A stretch of DNA of 64,000 bases, taken from Armatimonadota bacterium. GTDB taxonomy: Bacteria; Armatimonadota; HRBIN16. A program made the position numbers and the translations under genes. The stretch spans positions 1,225,398 to 1,289,397 of the forward strand of contig BPGU01000001.1 of assembly GCA_026003195.1 (NCBI GenBank). Direction: 5' to 3'. This document shows, piece after piece, positions 53,038-61,964 of the stretch (position 1 is its first letter; each line of letters starts with the position of its first letter). Under the pieces are notes generated by a model. The model was not told the origin of the DNA, did no database searches, and worked only from the letters and a program-made list of their open reading frames with translations.

Positions 53038-53928
53038 GTGCCGTTTGACTTGCAACAGTATCTGCGGGAAAGGGTGCGGCTGGTAGACGATGCGCTGGAA
53101 CGCTACCTGCCCGGCGAGGACGTGCGTCCTCAGGTGTTGCATCGCGCGATGCGCTACAGCACCCTTTCAGGTGGGAAACGCTTGCGTCCGGTGCTGGTCA
53201 TCGCTGGTGCAGAGGCTGTCGGCGGTGAAGCTCAGACGGTATTGCCAACCGCCTGTGGGATAGAGCTCATCCATACCTTTTCCCTGATCCATGACGACCT
53301 GCCTGCCATTGATAACGACACCTTGCGGCGCGGGCGTCCAACCTGTCACGTGCAATTTGGCGAAGCAGTAGCAATTCTTGCGGGAGATGCCCTCTTTGCC
53401 ACCGCGTTCGAACTGGTGGCGCGGAATGTAGAAAGGGTCCCTGCGGAGCGAGTGGTGCGCGTGCTGCGCGTGATTGCGGAAGCCTCGGGCACCAGCGGTA
53501 TGGTGGGTGGGCAGATGGTGGACATCGAATCGGAAGGAAAGCCGGTGGACACCGAAACGCTGGAATACATCCACCGCCACAAAACCGCTGCACTGATCCG
53601 GGCTTCAGTTGTGTCAGGAGCGATTCTTGCCGGGGCGGAGCAATGGCAGGTTGACGCGCTGAGCCGTTATGGGGAGCTCACCGGGCTGGCATTTCAGATT
53701 GCCGACGACCTGCTCAACGTCACCGGTGATCCGAGCAAAACCGGTAAAGCGGTGGGTACCGATGTGGAACGAGGCAAAGCCACCTACCCGGCTCTCTTTG
53801 GCGTGGAAGCCTCGCGGCGGCGAGCCTACCAGCTGGTGCAGGAAGCTGTAGAAACGCTACACCCCTTTGGCGAGCGGGCGGAACCGTTGCGGGCTATTGC
53901 CCATCTGATGATAGAACGGGAGGGATGA
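53038..53928 (+). CDS. ispA: Polyprenyl (farnesyl/geranylgeranyl) diphosphate synthase
   Basis: 296 aa from a GTG start with GGAGG upstream. The two Asp-rich motifs are DDLPAID (first) and DDLLNVTGD (second, QIADDLLN); GKRLRPVL and GMVGGQMVDIESEG are family blocks. The enzyme joins isopentenyl diphosphate to allylic diphosphates. The first Asp motif DDxxxD (plus IHDDLPAID) fits the short-chain bacterial FPP synthase group. It follows folD by two bases. Confidence 0.93.
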   Translation: MPFDLQQYLRERVRLVDDALERYLPGEDVRPQVLHRAMRYSTLSGGKRLRPVLVIAGAEAVGGEAQTVLPTACGIELIHTFSLIHDDLPAIDNDTLRRGRPTCHVQFGEAVAILAGDALFATAFELVARNVERVPAERVVRVLRVIAEASGTSGMVGGQMVDIESEGKPVDTETLEYIHRHKTAALIRASVVSGAILAGAEQWQVDALSRYGELTGLAFQIADDLLNVTGDPSKTGKAVGTDVERGKATYPALFGVEASRRRAYQLVQEAVETLHPFGERAEPLRAIAHLMIEREG

Positions 53929-53934
53929 ACGGAA

Positions 53935-54579
53935 GTGCCTAAACCGGTCGGCACCTTGATTGTGATTACAGGGAGTATGTTCGCAGGCAAGTCGGAGGAG
54001 CTGATACGCCAGGTGCGTCGTGCCCTGTACGCGCGGAAGAAGGTGCAGGTGTTTAAATCCGCTCTGGACAACCGATGGGATAGCGCAGCCATCGCCACAC
54101 ATAACGGCGTGCGCTTCGAGGCGGTGCCGGTTTCCTCCAGCGCGGATCTGGAGCGTCTCGTACAACCGGACACCGAAGTAATCGCCATCGAAGAGGTACA
54201 GTTTTTCGATGAGGGCGTTGTCGCGTTATGTGACCGCTGGGCGAACGAAGGCAGGACGGTCATTGTGGCGGGGCTGGACCAGGACTTTCGCGGTCAACCG
54301 TTCGGTTTCATGCCCATCCTGCTCGCTCTGGCGGATGAGGTGATTAAACTGCGGGCGATCTGTGCACGGTGCGGGCAGCTGGCAAGCAAGACCCAGAGAC
54401 TGGTGGACGGGCGCCCCGCTTCGTGGGATGAGCCCACCATCCTGATTGGTGCCGCCGAGAAGTACGAGGCTCGCTGCCGCCGCTGCCACAAGGTGCTGAA
54501 CGCTCCCCGCAACGGACACCGTCGCGTCAGACGCGCTGCTCAAACGCAGACGATAGAGCAGCAGGAGAGGTTGTTTTGA
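53935..54579 (+). CDS. tdk: Thymidine kinase
   Basis: 214 aa from a GTG start with GGGAGGGATG upstream. Type II Tdk motifs: [18 protein letters not shown] (P-loop), [12 protein letters not shown] (Walker B-like with Glu) and [17 protein letters not shown]. Four zinc Cys are in ARCGQ and [10 protein letters not shown]. It phosphorylates thymidine for salvage. After its stop the frame continues open for about 130 bases but without a clear start. Confidence 0.94.
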   Translation: MPKPVGTLIVITGSMFAGKSEELIRQVRRALYARKKVQVFKSALDNRWDSAAIATHNGVRFEAVPVSSSADLERLVQPDTEVIAIEEVQFFDEGVVALCDRWANEGRTVIVAGLDQDFRGQPFGFMPILLALADEVIKLRAICARCGQLASKTQRLVDGRPASWDEPTILIGAAEKYEARCRRCHKVLNAPRNGHRRVRRAAQTQTIEQQERLF

Positions 54580-54709
54580 ACTATTCAAGAAGAACAGACC
54601 ACGTTTTACGCTGAGGTGATGCGCCAGGTAAACCTGCCGGTGGATGGGATAGACCTTTCGGAACCGACCCCTCTGGCACCAGTGGTCAAGGAGAGAGGCG
54701 TTGTTACCT

Positions 54710-54898
54710 ATGAATGAACTATTAGGAGAGCTGCGAATAGAGACGCAAATGGTCTCCGATACCCTCGCTGGATTGGGAGAAGTATTGAGCGAAGGGAATC
54801 TGTCCGCATGGGGAGAGTTTCTTCGGAAGGTCTCAACATATTTGGGGGTTCCTCGCGACGCCATACACCCCTCCACAGATAAGGAGGCATCACCTTGA
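54710..54898 (+). CDS. Small hypothetical protein, 62 aa, upstream of translin
   Basis: ATG at 54710 with GGAGAGAGG upstream. The product (MNELLGELRIETQMVSDTL, then VLSEGNLSAWGEFLRKV) is helical and acidic; I do not recognise it. Its stop overlaps the translin TTG start (TTGA), so it is probably translated with it. The 130 bp between tdk and this start contain another short open frame in the tdk frame (54619-54717) that I could not support. Confidence 0.45.
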   Translation: MNELLGELRIETQMVSDTLAGLGEVLSEGNLSAWGEFLRKVSTYLGVPRDAIHPSTDKEASP

Positions 54899-55509
54899 AC
54901 CACCAGCTACAATCTTTGTCGGAAGCCATACGCGCGGTGCTGGACATCAAAGACTCCGTGCGAGAAGAAGCGCTGCGCCAGTCGCGCGAGCTGATACGCC
55001 TTTCCGCCACCACCGTGCGCAGCATCCACCGCCACGAGTTTGATAACGCCCAGCAGGGTCTGCAGGAAGCGGCACAACGGGCAGCGGAGCTGAACACCCT
55101 GCGCGAGAAGCATCCTGACATCTACTATGCAGGTTATGTACAGGATGCGCTGAAGGAATACGCGGAAGCCTGTCTGCTGCACGCCCTGGTACAGGCGCAG
55201 GCGTTACCCTCGTTCGTTGATCTGCAACTGGAAGTGCCCGCCTATCTGAACGCCCTGTGCGAAGCCGCCAGCGAGTGCAGGAGGCACATCTTAGACCTTC
55301 TACGCCACGGAGACACCCCGCAGGCAGAGAAACTGCTGGCGGACATGGACGACATCTACTATATGCTGGTTACCTTCGACTATCCTGATGCGATTACGGG
55401 CGGATTGCGTCGCAGTGTAGACGCCCTGCGCGCCGTGCTGGAGCGTACGCGCGGAGATGTGACCATCACGGCGATACAGAGGGAGCTAGAGGAGGCACTG
55501 AGGCAATAA
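54895..55509 (+). CDS. Translin-family protein
   Basis: 204 aa from a TTG start with AAGGAGG upstream. All-helical, with EEALRQSRELIRLSATTVRSIH, YAGYVQDALKEYAEACLLHALVQ, EVPAYLNALCEAASECRRHI and a last YMLVTFDYPDAITGGLRRSVDALRAV block as in archaeal and eukaryotic translins, which bind single-stranded nucleic acids and degrade small RNAs. Translins are uncommon in bacteria. Possible RNA-processing role; the preceding small gene might be a partner. Confidence 0.85.
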   Translation: MNHQLQSLSEAIRAVLDIKDSVREEALRQSRELIRLSATTVRSIHRHEFDNAQQGLQEAAQRAAELNTLREKHPDIYYAGYVQDALKEYAEACLLHALVQAQALPSFVDLQLEVPAYLNALCEAASECRRHILDLLRHGDTPQAEKLLADMDDIYYMLVTFDYPDAITGGLRRSVDALRAVLERTRGDVTITAIQRELEEALRQ

Positions 55510-55543
55510 ACGTATCGGATGTTCTCATGCGAGAGGCTTGCGG

Positions 55544-57082
55544 ATGGGACGATACAAATGGGTTGCTATTATTGGTTTGGCATCGGGCGCCGTGTTCCTG
55601 CCTGTCATGGGAGCTCCATTTGTTGCTGATGATTATCTGATCTTTTTTCACGTTGCCCGCGAAGGTATATGGGGGATTGCTATTACTCCCGGCCCCCAGT
55701 TCCTGCGCCCGCTCACATCAGCCATGTACTACATCGAGTATCACCTGTGGGGGCTTTCACCGCTGACATCGCATATAGTCAGCACACTTACTCATGTCAT
55801 CTGCACGCTCCTCACGGGAGTGCTGACAAAGAAGATCGCCACAAAAAGCGGTTTGGCACCAGAGATAACACGCCGCTCTGCGCTCATCTCGTCTGCTCTG
55901 TTCGCAGTACTGCCTGCTCATGCCGAGGCTGTCGCATGGATCGCCAGTCGTGCAGACATCATGGCAACGATATTTTGCCTGTTGTGCTTAATACTTCTCG
56001 CGAGGGATTCGCCGTCTCATAGTACGGTTTTGGAGACAGTGCTGTTTGTCTCTTGCTTCGCGGTCGCCTTGCTGTTCAAAGAGTCAGCGGTCGTTCTGCC
56101 CTTGCTGGTGGTTGTCTGGTTGACGCTGGGTTACGAGCGGGATTGGAAGCGGGTACTCCCTTTTGCAGGTGTGGCGGCGGCGTACCTGCTCACGCGATTT
56201 TTGATAGTGGGAAAGATAGGAGGATATGCCAACTGGGGTAGTAACCTGCTGAGTCCCTGGCAGCTGGCAATGAATGGAATAGTCTACCTGTCGCACCTTT
56301 TACAACCGGCTCCCCTATTTGGCGTCGGTCGTGATCTCTGGGATACATTGCTCTACCTTTCCACTGGGCTTGCGCTGTTGGTGCTGGTGCGTTCTAGACC
56401 ATCCACCCCTACCGCTTCGGGCTTCCGCCGGCTAGTACTGCTGCTGTGCGCTTGGACGGTGATATGCATGCTGCCCGTGCTTCCCCTGAAACCCGCGCTC
56501 GGTCATCTGATGAACAGCCGCTATGTCTACCTGGCCTCTACGAGCATGGCGGCACTGGCAGGAATATGGCTCGCCCAACGCTGGGACGCAAGCAGGGTTC
56601 GCTTCACCTTTGTTGCTCTTGTTGCTCTCTATGCTTTGGGCACGATGCGGTTGTCGCAGGCGTGGTATTGGGCAGGGCGCGTCGCGCAAACCTCTTTGCA
56701 GTCGTTGGCGCAAGTCACAAGTGGGCAAAAACCTATCTTGCTCCTCAGCATACCAGACCACTATCGCGGCGCCTATATCTGGCGAAACAGCCTGCACGAG
56801 GCTATTCTGCTGTACGTTCCTCAGATCAAGAGCTCTGTGTATGTGCTGAGCCGGTTTACAATGCGTCTGACACCTTATGTGTCGGTGAATTACCGGGATG
56901 GTATCGTTACACTGTCTTCGCAGAGTGACATCTTCCTTCCGCCGGAGTCGCATCACAATCTGCTTACCGGAGTGGGAGAGATAAACATTACCCCTCAGCG
57001 TATCAGCATAGGGTCCCCTCTTACCTCTCGGTACCGGCTCCTTCGTTACGAAAACGGGCGATTTGTCGATGTCACGAATTGA
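55544..57082 (+). CDS. Membrane glycosyltransferase-like protein (GT39/GT-C fold)
   Basis: 512 aa. ATG at 55544 with GAGAGG before it; a TTG two codons earlier is less likely. Ten or more membrane helices. FVADDYLIFFH near the N terminus has the acidic loop pair (DD) of GT-C enzymes using lipid-phosphate sugars; PAHAEAVAWIASRADIMAT and LFKESAVVLPLLVV are typical of the DUF1736/TMTC-like mannosyltransferase group. A beta-rich tail ends it. It probably transfers a sugar to a protein or glycan at the periplasmic face. Separate from the translin operon by 34 bp. Confidence 0.8.
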   Translation: MGRYKWVAIIGLASGAVFLPVMGAPFVADDYLIFFHVAREGIWGIAITPGPQFLRPLTSAMYYIEYHLWGLSPLTSHIVSTLTHVICTLLTGVLTKKIATKSGLAPEITRRSALISSALFAVLPAHAEAVAWIASRADIMATIFCLLCLILLARDSPSHSTVLETVLFVSCFAVALLFKESAVVLPLLVVVWLTLGYERDWKRVLPFAGVAAAYLLTRFLIVGKIGGYANWGSNLLSPWQLAMNGIVYLSHLLQPAPLFGVGRDLWDTLLYLSTGLALLVLVRSRPSTPTASGFRRLVLLLCAWTVICMLPVLPLKPALGHLMNSRYVYLASTSMAALAGIWLAQRWDASRVRFTFVALVALYALGTMRLSQAWYWAGRVAQTSLQSLAQVTSGQKPILLLSIPDHYRGAYIWRNSLHEAILLYVPQIKSSVYVLSRFTMRLTPYVSVNYRDGIVTLSSQSDIFLPPESHHNLLTGVGEINITPQRISIGSPLTSRYRLLRYENGRFVDVTN

Positions 57083-57176
57083 GTATCCGCCAAACCCCAG
57101 TCTCTGGAGGAACACGTCCTTGTCATTCCAACGTGTGGGAGACGAGAACGAGCGGGATTGCTCTGGCACTTCAGCC

Positions 57177-58433
57177 TCACAGCAAACCCAGCGCCCTCAA
57201 CCCCTTCACCGACTCTGCTACCGATTCGGCAAACACTGAGACGGCGGTATCTATCTGCTCCGCTGAGACAATGAGCGGCGGTTCAAAGCGAATCACGCGC
57301 GGGTTGTTGAGTGTGTACGCTGCGATCACCCCGCGACGAGTCATTCCGCCGATGACCAGCTTCGCTACATCCTCAATGGCGAACTCCACACCCACCATCA
57401 GCCCTTTGCCGCGCACCTGGGTGACCACGTCGGGATACTGCTGTTGCACCGCGCTCAGCCCCGCGATAAGCTGCTCGCCGCGCTCTGCCGCACGAGCGGG
57501 CAGATTCTCCTCCTGCAAAACCTGTAGCGTCGCGATGCCTGCTGCACACGCCAGCGGGTTGCCTCCAAAGGTGCTGGTGTGTATCAAGGGGTTATCACCG
57601 AACACCTTCTCCCAGATTTCAGGGGTGGACGAGAACGCTCCTGAGGGCACTACCCCGCCGCCCAGCGCCTTCGCCAGGGTGATGATGTCAGGCTGCACCC
57701 CCCAGTGCTCCACCGCAAACATCTTGCCCGTGCGCCCCAAACCCGTCTGTACCTCGTCGATAATCAACAGCGCGTGGCGCTCGGTGCACAATTCGCGCAA
57801 TTTGGGCAAATAATCCTCGCTGGGCAAAAAGATGCCCCCTTCGCCCTGGATCGGCTCGACGATAATGCCTGCCGTATCTTCGTCCATCTCACGGGCGGCA
57901 GCATCCGCATCGCCAAAAGGTACGTGCACGAAGCCGGGTACCAGCGGATAGAACGGCTGGCGGTACTGCTCACGCCCCGTCGCACTGAGCGAGCCCATGC
58001 TTTTGCCGTGATAGCCCCCGACAGTGGCGATGAACTTGTGCTTGCCGGTGAATTTGCGAGCGATTTTGAGCGCGCCTTCCACCGCCTCGGTGCCGCTGTT
58101 GCACAGGAAGCTGTATCGCAGGTCGCCGGGAAGCACTCCTGCCAGCGCCTCGCAGAAATCCGCCACCAGCGCACTGAAAAACACCTTGCTGGAAAGAGGC
58201 ATCCGGTCTAACTGCGCCTTCACCGCCTCCACCACCTTCGGATGGCGATGCCCCAGCGCGAATGTGCCGTAGCCTCCCAAAAAGTCCAGGTAGGCGCGCC
58301 CCTGATGGTCATATACATATATCCCTTCAGCGCGCATCTCCACGCCGAAGTCGGCAAACTTCATCAGCTGCGCCAGCCCGGGGTTCACGTACTGTAGATA
58401 CTTCTCGTAGGTTTGCTCCAGAATGTCGCTCAT
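57177..58433 (-). CDS. Class-III aminotransferase (ornithine/putrescine type)
   Basis: 418 aa. The ATG at 58433 has AGGAGG upstream. PLP motifs: GTEAVEGALKIARKFTGKH, GGYHGKSMGSLSATG, LLIIDEVQTGLGRTGKM, and TLAKALGGGVVPSGAF with the Schiff-base Lys; TSTFGGNPLACAAGIATL follows. The family converts ornithine, putrescine or similar amino donors to aldehydes with 2-oxoglutarate. Substrate uncertain. Runs nine bases after the 5'-nucleotidase stop; probably same operon. Confidence 0.9.
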   Translation of the reverse strand: MSDILEQTYEKYLQYVNPGLAQLMKFADFGVEMRAEGIYVYDHQGRAYLDFLGGYGTFALGHRHPKVVEAVKAQLDRMPLSSKVFFSALVADFCEALAGVLPGDLRYSFLCNSGTEAVEGALKIARKFTGKHKFIATVGGYHGKSMGSLSATGREQYRQPFYPLVPGFVHVPFGDADAAAREMDEDTAGIIVEPIQGEGGIFLPSEDYLPKLRELCTERHALLIIDEVQTGLGRTGKMFAVEHWGVQPDIITLAKALGGGVVPSGAFSSTPEIWEKVFGDNPLIHTSTFGGNPLACAAGIATLQVLQEENLPARAAERGEQLIAGLSAVQQQYPDVVTQVRGKGLMVGVEFAIEDVAKLVIGGMTRRGVIAAYTLNNPRVIRFEPPLIVSAEQIDTAVSVFAESVAESVKGLRALGLL

Positions 58434-58442
58434 GCCCACCTC

Positions 58443-59978
58443 CTAGTACACCGACTCGTCCACGATACGCCGTCCGTCGTAGGCTGGGCGAATGCGTTGG
58501 TGCTTCAGGATGTATTCCGACACAATGTCCAGCCTTTTCCTGCCCGTATCCTCGTAGGCAATGCCCATCGGCTGCAGGTAACGCTGCGCAAAGTAGCTGT
58601 TAGTGGACAGCAGGTACTGGCGGTCGTCCTGCAGCGGTTGCCCGTTGATGGTGACTTCCACCAGTTCCCCACGCCGGTAACGATAGCGGATGCCCGACAC
58701 TGCCGGACGAGTTCTCCGTAGCAGTTCCCGCAGCTGCGCTCCTGTTGCCCGAAACTTCACCATCGTATTGCCGAAGGGCAACGCTTTGGCGAGGTCGTAG
58801 CGGGTAATTGGTCCACGCAGGACAGGCGCGCGCACACCTCCCATGTTTTCCAAATCGGCTTCCGTGCCCAGCACCTCACGGACGGCATCTGCCACCAGAT
58901 TGTACTCCGCATCGTCATCGCCGCGGTGGGTGAAATCGTCCTCCGCCTCTCCGATGACAACGCCGTAATATGCTTTCATCGGCTTCCAGTAGCGGTCAAC
59001 GACGGCTTTGACCGTCGGGTCATCGGGAATATCCGGGGAGATGAGGATCAAGTCGCCGCGATAGCTCATGAACGTCCACTTGCCCGTGTTGGGGTCGCGG
59101 CGCAAGATAATTTCCAGCCTGCCCAGCTCCCCACCCCACTGGAACGCCTGTGCAATCACCGTGCCGTTCTTCTGGAATACGCTGGTGAGATCTCCTGCAG
59201 GCACAAAGTCGGGCTTCGCCAACCTTGTATGCGAGTGCCCGCCCACGATGATGTCAATGCCTGGCACCTCCCGCGCCAGACGCCGATCCACCTCGTAACC
59301 CAGATGGGACAGCAGCAGCACCACGTCCGCCTGCCTGCGCAGCTCTGGCACGAGACGGCGGGCGGTGTCGATAGCGTTCTGTATCTCTATCCCCTCTCGT
59401 GTGGCGGGATAGCCGCGCGTGCTCTCGGTGACCAGTCCTAAAACGGCGATGCGCGCTCCTTCCACCTGCAATATCTCGTAAGGCTTCAGGAGCGGCTGTT
59501 TGGTGCTGGCATCCACCACATTGGCGCATACCACCGGATATCTCGCCATCTGCACCAGCTTCTGCCACTGGGCACGGGTGTTGTTGAATTCGTGGTTGCC
59601 GTGCGTGCCGATGGTATAACCCAGCGCGTTCATCGCCGCCACGTCCGCCTCACCCCGAAACTCCACCGAGAAGGCGGTTCCATCGCAGAAATCCCCTACA
59701 TCCACGACCCATGTGGTACCGAAGGCGTTTCGCGATTGCCGAGCCACCGTGGCACGACGAGCAATACCCCCAATGTCGCGCCGCAAAGCCAGCTGCGCCT
59801 CCTGCGTATTGGGGTCGGGTGGGTCAGGATAGTTGAAAGGCAACAGGTTGCCATGCGTATCGTTGGTGTGCAGGATGGTGAGTTTCCAGTAACGTGGCGG
59901 CGCCTCTGGGGACCCAAGAGATGAGACACCCCATGCCACCAGCCATGCCATGATGAGCACGCCTTTCAGAAAGCGCAT
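58443..59978 (-). CDS. Secreted 5'-nucleotidase/2',3'-cyclic phosphodiesterase-like protein
   Basis: 511 aa, GGAGGAG before the start, signal peptide (LKGVLIMAWLVAWGVSSLGS). Metallophosphatase motifs: LTILHTNDTHGNL, VVDVGDFCDGTAF, GTHGNHEFNN, LLLSHLGYEVD and GGHSHTRL. The C-terminal substrate domain has ENMGGVRAPVLRGPITRYDLAKALPFGNTM. UshA-like enzymes cleave nucleotides in the periplasm for salvage. Together with hpt and tdk it fits nucleotide recycling. Confidence 0.92.
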   Translation of the reverse strand: MRFLKGVLIMAWLVAWGVSSLGSPEAPPRYWKLTILHTNDTHGNLLPFNYPDPPDPNTQEAQLALRRDIGGIARRATVARQSRNAFGTTWVVDVGDFCDGTAFSVEFRGEADVAAMNALGYTIGTHGNHEFNNTRAQWQKLVQMARYPVVCANVVDASTKQPLLKPYEILQVEGARIAVLGLVTESTRGYPATREGIEIQNAIDTARRLVPELRRQADVVLLLSHLGYEVDRRLAREVPGIDIIVGGHSHTRLAKPDFVPAGDLTSVFQKNGTVIAQAFQWGGELGRLEIILRRDPNTGKWTFMSYRGDLILISPDIPDDPTVKAVVDRYWKPMKAYYGVVIGEAEDDFTHRGDDDAEYNLVADAVREVLGTEADLENMGGVRAPVLRGPITRYDLAKALPFGNTMVKFRATGAQLRELLRRTRPAVSGIRYRYRRGELVEVTINGQPLQDDRQYLLSTNSYFAQRYLQPMGIAYEDTGRKRLDIVSEYILKHQRIRPAYDGRRIVDESVY

Positions 59979-60000
59979 CGGTTTTTCTCCTCCTGAATCA

Positions 60001-61095
60001 TCAGCCAGCAGGGAACTCCATCAGATGCTTCGGGGCACGTGTCAGCACCTCTACTCCATCTTCCGTGACCAGTACATCATCTTCGATACGCACGCCGCCG
60101 AAGCCCTCAATATAGATACCCGGTTCCACTGTGAACACCATGCCCGGCTGCAGCACAACCTCCGACTTCTGGGCGAATCCCATGCCGTCATGCACACTCA
60201 AGCCGATGCTATGTCCCAGCGAATGGGTGAAGTAATCCCCATAGCCTGCATCGGTGATGACCTGTCGTGCCACAGCATCGATGTCGCAACCTTTGACACC
60301 CGGCTGGATGGCTTCGATGGCACGCAGTTGCGCCTCCAGCACTGCCTGGTAGATGCGCCGTTGCTCCTCCGTTGCCCTGCCGATGACCACCGTGCGGGTG
60401 ATATCCGAACAGTATCCGTGAACCTCCGCACCGAAGTCCAGCACCACGAAATCACCTGCTCGGAAGCGACGCTCGGAAGTTTCCGCGTGGGGCATGGCAG
60501 AGTTCTCCCCGGAGGCGACGATGCTGTCGAACGCGGGTCGGCGTGCCCCCTGTCGACGCATATAAAACTCCAGCTCCATCGCCACGTCCATCTCCACTGT
60601 TTCCGGTTGCATAAAGAGCTGGATATGCTGGAAAGCGGCGTCGACGATACCGCACGCCTCGCGGATACAGGCAATCTCCTCGGCGTCTTTGACCAGACGC
60701 AGCTCCTCCACCACGCCGTTGGTGAAAACCCACTCCACGCCCAGATCGCCGTACTTCTCGCGCCAGCCTTCCAGCGTTTTGACGGTGATATGGCTCGCCT
60801 CGAAACCGACTTTGCGCAGCCCGCGCACCTCCAGCTGGGTCTTCAGGATATCGTCGTCCGGGTTGTCAGGAACAATCACTTCGAAACCGGGCGATTCTTT
60901 CTGGGCACGCAGAGTGTATCGTTTGTCAGTAAGCAGCACGGTGAAATCCCTGCCGATGAGCAGGGAGCCCGCACTGCCGGTAAAACCGCTCAGGTAACGC
61001 ACGTTTGGGCGAGAGGTAATGAGGAAAGCATCCACAAAAGGTTCATCCATTCGGGCTCTCAGGCGTTCTATCCGGTGAGCAAAACGCAGGCTCAT
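60001..61095 (-). CDS. Xaa-Pro aminopeptidase/dipeptidase (M24 family)
   Basis: 364 aa. N-terminal creatinase-like domain, then pita-bread catalytic domain with VVLDFGAEVHGYCSDITRTVVIG (two Asp ligands), FTHSLGHSIGLSVHD (His), MVFTVEPGIYIEGFGGVRIEDDVLV (two Glu). It removes residues before Pro. The start at 61095 overlaps the aroQ stop by four bases, so the two genes are coupled. Confidence 0.93.
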   Translation of the reverse strand: MSLRFAHRIERLRARMDEPFVDAFLITSRPNVRYLSGFTGSAGSLLIGRDFTVLLTDKRYTLRAQKESPGFEVIVPDNPDDDILKTQLEVRGLRKVGFEASHITVKTLEGWREKYGDLGVEWVFTNGVVEELRLVKDAEEIACIREACGIVDAAFQHIQLFMQPETVEMDVAMELEFYMRRQGARRPAFDSIVASGENSAMPHAETSERRFRAGDFVVLDFGAEVHGYCSDITRTVVIGRATEEQRRIYQAVLEAQLRAIEAIQPGVKGCDIDAVARQVITDAGYGDYFTHSLGHSIGLSVHDGMGFAQKSEVVLQPGMVFTVEPGIYIEGFGGVRIEDDVLVTEDGVEVLTRAPKHLMEFPAG

Positions 61096-61538
61096 CGGCG
61101 GCTCTCCTCCAGGATAAACTTCACCGCGTCCAGCGCCATGAGGTAGCTCATGACCCCAAAGCCAGCGATGATGCCGTGTGCCACTGGCGCGGTCACTGAG
61201 TGCCTCCGAAACTCCTCACGCCCGTAGATATTGGAAAGATGTACCTCCACTGTTGGCAGACGCACTGCGGTGATGGCGTCCCGAATGGCGATGCTATAGT
61301 GGGTGTAAGCACCGGGGTTAATAATCAGCGCGTCCGCCCATTGGAGCGCCTCGTGGATGGCTTCGATAATCTCTCCTTCGTGATTGGACTGGGTGATGCG
61401 TACCTCCAGACTCAGCGACTTTGCCTTGTCCAGGATGCGCTGGTTAATCTGCTCCAGATTGAGGTGGCCATACACCTCCGTCTCCCGTATCCCCAGCATG
61501 TTCAGGTTCGGACCGTGAATGACAGCAACTCGTGGCAT
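61092..61538 (-). CDS. aroQ: Type II 3-dehydroquinate dehydratase
   Basis: 148 aa, the usual length. VIHGPNLNMLGIRETEVYG (Asn/Arg and Tyr of the active loop), QSNHEGEIIEAIHEA, LIINPGAYTHYSIAIRDA and EVHLSNIYGREEFRRHS are diagnostic. It makes 3-dehydroshikimate in the shikimate pathway. ATGA overlap with pepP downstream. No other aro gene in the window. Confidence 0.96.
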   Translation of the reverse strand: MPRVAVIHGPNLNMLGIRETEVYGHLNLEQINQRILDKAKSLSLEVRITQSNHEGEIIEAIHEALQWADALIINPGAYTHYSIAIRDAITAVRLPTVEVHLSNIYGREEFRRHSVTAPVAHGIIAGFGVMSYLMALDAVKFILEESRR

Positions 61539-61548
61539 TTTGCTCTCC

Positions 61549-61731
61549 TCAGTTCTGCGGATGCTGTTCGTTGTCTTCTTCTACCAGAAGCTCGATGATG
61601 CCATCGCGGATGGGATAGCGGCGATGGCATTGATCACAAACCAGGCTCTCTTCGCTTTCCTGGCGCAATGGAGGACGATCGTCACACGCCGGGCACGCCA
61701 GGATACGCAACAGTTCTTCGCTTAAAGGCAT
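61549..61731 (-). CDS. Trm112-family zinc-ribbon protein
   Basis: 60 aa. Four Cys in ILACPACDDRPP and SLVCDQCHRRYPIRDG form the zinc ribbon, and IIELLVEED is the family C-terminal strand. Trm112-like proteins bind and activate methyltransferases in eukaryotes and archaea; bacterial members are small, uncharacterised partners. Ten bases before aroQ on the same strand. Confidence 0.9.
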   Translation of the reverse strand: MPLSEELLRILACPACDDRPPLRQESEESLVCDQCHRRYPIRDGIIELLVEEDNEQHPQN

Positions 61732-61817
61732 CGCCTTCAGCCTCCTGCTTCAAGGTCATCGGTGCTATTTTAGCACATTTACGGGGGAAATCCAACCAGG
61801 CGGATGGCGAAGAACCT

Positions 61818-61846
61818 TTGATTTTTCCGGCAGGTTGAGATATATT
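61818..61846 (+). promoter_or_regulatory. Candidate promoter of guaA
   Basis: TTGATT (61818-61823) and TATATT (61841-61846) are 17 bp apart on the plus strand. The guaA start lies about 120 bp further on, after a palindromic repeat, so a long leader would result. Confidence 0.45.
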
Positions 61847-61869
61847 GTAGTACAAGCACACTGCAAAAA

Positions 61870-61945
61870 CGAACCGCTGAGCACGCAAAGGGCGCGGAGA
61901 TTTCATCTATGGTGGCTCTGCGTACTCTGCGGTCTCTGCGGTGAA
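61870..61945. repeat. Imperfect palindromic repeat of the CTCTGCGGT type
   Basis: AACCGCTGAGCACGCAAAG on the left and TACTCTGCGGTCTCTGCGGT on the right are mutually complementary in large part. Such palindromes are common intergenic repeats in many phyla. It lies in the 233-bp space before guaA. Confidence 0.55.
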
Positions 61946-61964
61946 ACGCTTTCTGAGGAGCCGT

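Noticed and set aside
54619-54717. 32-codon open frame in the tdk frame, after the tdk stop
   Set aside because: No clear ribosome site and too short to judge; kept only as a note under the neighbouring small gene.
61941-61964. GTG start eight codons earlier for guaA
   Set aside because: It lies in a palindromic repeat, whereas ATG 61965 has GAGGAG at proper spacing.
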